Below are positions 6,262-8,137 of a stretch of 8,137 nucleotides of DNA, in pieces. Location: assembly GCA_016196905.1 (NCBI GenBank), contig JACPWV010000159.1:1-8137 (forward strand), in the 5' to 3' direction. Under the pieces are notes generated by a model. It did no database searches, was not told where the DNA came from, and saw nothing but the letters and a program-made list of their open reading frames with translations. Position 1 is the stretch's first letter. Every line of letters begins with the position of its first letter. A program made the position numbers and the translations under genes. This DNA is from Chloroflexota bacterium (lineage in GTDB: Bacteria; Chloroflexota; Anaerolineae; UBA7937; JACPPX01).

Positions 6262-7836
6262 TTACAGGAGGAGATCGTGCTGCATGGCGAAGAGGGTGGC
6301 CGCCGGGCGGGTGGATACGCCTGTCTTGTCGTAGATGTGCTGGATGTGGTGGTGGACGGTGCTTTCGGAGATATAGAGCTGCTCCCCCATCTGGCGGTTG
6401 GTGAGCCCCTGGGTCACCAAGCGGAGCACCTCCACCTCGCGGTCGGTCAAGGCGGCCGGCCACGCATGACGGGTCACTCGCACCCGATGCCCCGCGGCGG
6501 CCAGGACAGCAGGGACGGCATCGCCATCCAGCCGTCCCGCTCGTACCTCTTGGCGCAGCTCCTCCTCCGCCGCCTCCGGCGAGAGAGCCGGACGGTGGGG
6601 ACGGGGCTCGGTCATGGCGTGGTAGGCATCGGCCGCGGCCAGGATCCGCGCCGCTACGGGGAGCTGGGAGGCCGTAGCCCCACGGTGGTAACCGGAGCCG
6701 TCCAACCGCTCGTGATGCATTGACGCCAGGTGGCCCAGCGGAGCCAGGGCTCGGGCCCGAGTCAGCACTCGCTCGGTATAGTAAGCATGGAGGCGCACCC
6801 GCTCCCACTCCCCCTCGGTCAACGGCCCCGGCTTGTCCCAGATGACGTTAGATACGCCGGTGCGTCCTAGGTCGTGCAAGTATCCGGCGCGCCGCAGGGA
6901 AACCACCTCGGCCTCCGGCAGACCATACCGCCGCGCCGCCTCGGCCGCCAGCTCCGCCACCCCCGTGGAGTGCTTCCGTAGATAGGGTGACTTCAAGTCG
7001 ACAAAATAGGCGATACTCTTCGCCGACGCATCAAGCTGCGCCTCGGACAGCATCTTGGGCACCCCGGGCTCGGCCGCCAGAGCCGCCTCGAAGAGGGACT
7101 CCACTTGGAGCACTTCCACCAGCGCGAGTGCTCGCTCACAGAACTTCTCGGCGATCTCGGGATCGTAGGCCCGTCCTGCCCGCTGTCGGGCCATGGCCAC
7201 GACGGCCTCCACACCGCCCAGTTCGTAGAATAGCACGGCGTCCCGGACCAGTTGGACAATCCGCACCGGAAGCGGTATTTGCCCACCCTTGACCCGTCCT
7301 GGGCTGCCCTTGCCGTCCCACCGCTCGAACATGAGGCCCAGGGACTCCTGGACCCCGGCGGATAGGCCCAGCGGCTCGGCGAGGCGTTGGGCGACCTCAC
7401 AATTGGCGGTGAGGACCTGCTTGAACATTTTCTCTCCCCTTACCAGCATATCAGTGAGCAGTTGGAAGCGGCGCAGCGGTGGCTGCCCCTGGCCGGCGGT
7501 TTGCAGGACGAACATCAACTGGTCCGACAGGCGGTGGCTGTTGAGGGCTGGCAGAGACCGGCCCTTGGCCACCAGCTCGTCTCCGAACCAGGCGGCGACA
7601 TCGGCGGCATCCGCGTTGCAGCCCACTGCCCGCAGGAGGGCAACATAGTAGACATCGGCCAATTGTTCCTCCGACAAACCCAGGGTCTCGCCGAGCCGCA
7701 CGGCCAGCAAGGCCGCCCGGAGGGCGAACTCCATCGGCTGCCCGATGGCCAGATCGGTGACCAGCGAGAGGGAGGCGATCAGCTCCGCCAAGCGGAGAGG
7801 AGAGCCGTTCCTATGGCTGTTGCCCCTAGCCGTCAC
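6262..7836 (-). CDS. Tandem HD-GYP protein fused to a LuxR-type helix-turn-helix
   Basis: A 524-residue protein in three parts. Residues ~15-245 form a degenerate HD-GYP half: the HD pair is replaced by RA in LLRAVGC, while ERWDGKGSPGRVKGGQIPL (171-189) keeps the echo of the GYP loop. Residues ~270-450 form an HD-GYP half with its ligand set: His289, HD (321-322), His350, HHE (374-376) and Asp403. The GYP motif itself reads GYH (381-383). Residues 462-524 are a LuxR/FixJ-type helix-turn-helix with LTDREVEVLRLVTQGLTNRQ and SESTVHHHIQHIYDKTGV. HD-GYP domains hydrolyse c-di-GMP or related dinucleotides, so this is probably a one-component signalling regulator. No receiver or membrane segment is visible. 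GTG at 7836 has GGAGG 6 bases upstream; the open frame extends 91 codons further but into duplicated fpg/mutase sequence. Confidence 0.88.
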   Translation of the reverse strand: MTARGNSHRNGSPLRLAELIASLSLVTDLAIGQPMEFALRAALLAVRLGETLGLSEEQLADVYYVALLRAVGCNADAADVAAWFGDELVAKGRSLPALNSHRLSDQLMFVLQTAGQGQPPLRRFQLLTDMLVRGEKMFKQVLTANCEVAQRLAEPLGLSAGVQESLGLMFERWDGKGSPGRVKGGQIPLPVRIVQLVRDAVLFYELGGVEAVVAMARQRAGRAYDPEIAEKFCERALALVEVLQVESLFEAALAAEPGVPKMLSEAQLDASAKSIAYFVDLKSPYLRKHSTGVAELAAEAARRYGLPEAEVVSLRRAGYLHDLGRTGVSNVIWDKPGPLTEGEWERVRLHAYYTERVLTRARALAPLGHLASMHHERLDGSGYHRGATASQLPVAARILAAADAYHAMTEPRPHRPALSPEAAEEELRQEVRAGRLDGDAVPAVLAAAGHRVRVTRHAWPAALTDREVEVLRLVTQGLTNRQMGEQLYISESTVHHHIQHIYDKTGVSTRPAATLFAMQHDLLL

Positions 7837-7972
7837 AGGGAGCCTCCGAAGGGTCGTCCCGCCCACCTGCACAACCTTGAGGCGGATGTAGAACTGAGCG
7901 GGTGTCAGGATGGGCCCGAGGGTGGCCGCGATCCAGCTTGGCGATGAGGATGCGCATCCCGCGATCCGACAT
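7826..7972 (-). pseudogene. Remnant head of the B12-subunit gene, now a 48-codon leader ORF
   Basis: Begins with ATG at 7972, 14 bases after a TATAAT box, exactly as in the intact mutase gene. It reads MSDRGMRILIAKLD, against [16 protein letters not shown] in the real subunit. After about 12 codons the match breaks down through small indels; the D-x-H-x-x-G cobalt motif is destroyed (LDRGH remains) and the rest of the domain is missing. The frame stays open to TAG at 7828-7826, overlapping the GTG start of the HD-GYP/LuxR gene by 11 bases. It may therefore be translated as a leader peptide coupled to that gene, or be an inert relic. Confidence 0.6.
7843..7847 (-). promoter_or_regulatory. Ribosome binding site that sets the HD-GYP/LuxR start
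   Basis: GGAGG lies 6 bases before GTG at 7836. This decides against the in-frame upstream codons up to ATG 8109, which fall in the antisense-frame shadow of the fpg tail and in the promoter. Confidence 0.65.
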
Positions 7973-7983
7973 GACTGTGCGCC

Positions 7984-8002
7984 TCGATTATACAACAAGT
8001 TG
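7984..8002 (-). promoter_or_regulatory. Duplicated promoter block upstream of the HD-GYP/LuxR gene
   Basis: Identical over 19 bases to the mutase-operon promoter block at 4763-4781, with TATAAT at 7992-7987 on the minus strand and the same 14-base distance to the following ATG. No strong -35 is visible. It would give the HD-GYP/LuxR transcript a leader of about 140 bases containing the 48-codon ORF. Confidence 0.5.
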
Positions 8003-8027
8003 TGAGGTCGAGAATGGCAGTGGTCCG

Positions 8028-8137
8028 CTATCTCTGGCAGCGGGCGCAGAAATGGGTGCTGCGTTGGCCCAAGACCATGCGGCGAATGCGCCGGCCGCAG
8101 CGGGGGCAAGCCTGCCCCTCCCGCCCATAAACGGCCA
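8028..8137 (-). CDS. fpg: Formamidopyrimidine-DNA glycosylase, 3' end only
   Basis: The minus strand enters from the right edge in frame and codes for the last 35 or so residues of Fpg/Mut[15 protein letters not shown], then [14 protein letters not shown] and a TAG at 8030-8028. Both CxxC pairs of the C-terminal zinc finger, which binds DNA opposite 8-oxoguanine lesions, are present. The catalytic part would lie outside the window, so whether this copy is a full gene cannot be decided here. It is identical in sequence to the truncated copy at 4805-4914. Its distance to the promoter block is nearly the same as in that copy, which suggests the original locus order was fpg followed by the mutase subunit. 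Confidence 0.85.
   Translation of the reverse strand, partial: AVYGREGQACPRCGRRIRRMVLGQRSTHFCARCQR

Larger units (their letters stand above)
7937..8137. repeat. Direct repeat, right copy, running to the window edge
   Basis: Partner of 4716-4914. Here the fpg part may be complete beyond the window and the mutase part is truncated, the reverse of the left copy. Bases 8025-8137 are identical to 4802-4914 up to the last base shown, so the repeat may continue outside. Confidence 0.85.

Noticed and set aside
7837..8109. N-terminal extension of the HD-GYP/LuxR protein to ATG 8109 (615 residues)
   Set aside because: It reads through the fpg tail, promoter and mutase head in an unrelated frame, and a good ribosome site marks GTG 7836.
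4716..8137. Transposon or prophage with the repeats as terminal repeats or att sites
   Set aside because: The repeats are chromosomal gene pieces rather than transposon ends. No transposase, integrase or tRNA is present, and no target-site duplication is evident.
1..8137. CRISPR array, tRNA or rRNA genes
   Set aside because: No regularly spaced repeats and no tRNA or rRNA signatures were seen on either strand.

Overview
The window is GC-rich and every supported gene lies on the minus strand, so transcription runs from right to left. The gene set fits a member of the Chloroflexota or a similar non-proteobacterial thermophile or soil lineage: a split, B12-dependent methylmalonyl-CoA mutase small subunit with its MeaB chaperone, a divergent PRPP synthetase, an HD-GYP protein fused to a LuxR-type helix-turn-helix, and short G-rich palindromic repeats. 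That assignment is inferred from gene content and style, not from a marker gene.

Read in the direction of transcription (right to left), the layout is as follows. (1) At 8028-8137 is the 3' end of a formamidopyrimidine-DNA glycosylase gene (fpg/mutM) that enters from beyond the window. (2) At 7826-8002 are a TATAAT-type promoter and a 48-codon ORF whose first dozen codons resemble the start of the methylmalonyl-CoA mutase B12 subunit. (3) At 6262-7836 is a 524-residue protein with a degenerate HD-GYP half, an intact HD-GYP half and a LuxR helix-turn-helix. (4) At 5739-6167 and 5114-5710 are a SnoaL-like protein and a six-helix membrane protein, closed by a strong hairpin at 5069-5090. (5) At 4805-5014 is a second, truncated fpg tail. 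(6) From the same promoter block at 4763-4781 runs a compact operon: methylmalonyl-CoA mutase B12 subunit, meaB, two GNAT acetyltransferases and prs, with gaps or overlaps of at most 25 nt. (7) At 157-1077 is a membrane-anchored polysaccharide deacetylase. (8) At 1-107 are palindromic repeats.

The most interesting feature is structural. The block 'fpg tail, promoter, start of the B12-subunit gene' occurs twice as direct repeats (4716-4914 and 7937-8137), bracketing about 3 kb of unrelated genes. The right copy joins an fpg tail (possibly a complete gene) to a broken mutase head. The left copy joins a broken fpg tail to the complete mutase gene. This is the pattern expected from a single-crossover (Campbell-type) integration, or a tandem duplication, into an ancestral fpg-mutase junction. 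The inserted HD-GYP/LuxR gene now appears to sit behind a copy of the mutase promoter. The window ends inside this repeat on the right and begins in palindromic repeats on the left, so the ends are probably assembly breaks.

Functionally, the mutase subunit and MeaB belong to methylmalonyl-CoA/succinyl-CoA interconversion, though the large catalytic subunit is not here. Prs makes PRPP for nucleotide, His and Trp synthesis. The deacetylase probably acts on cell-envelope glycan. The HD-GYP/LuxR protein would link c-di-GMP or another nucleotide signal directly to transcription. I found no rRNA, tRNA, CRISPR array, transposase or integrase.
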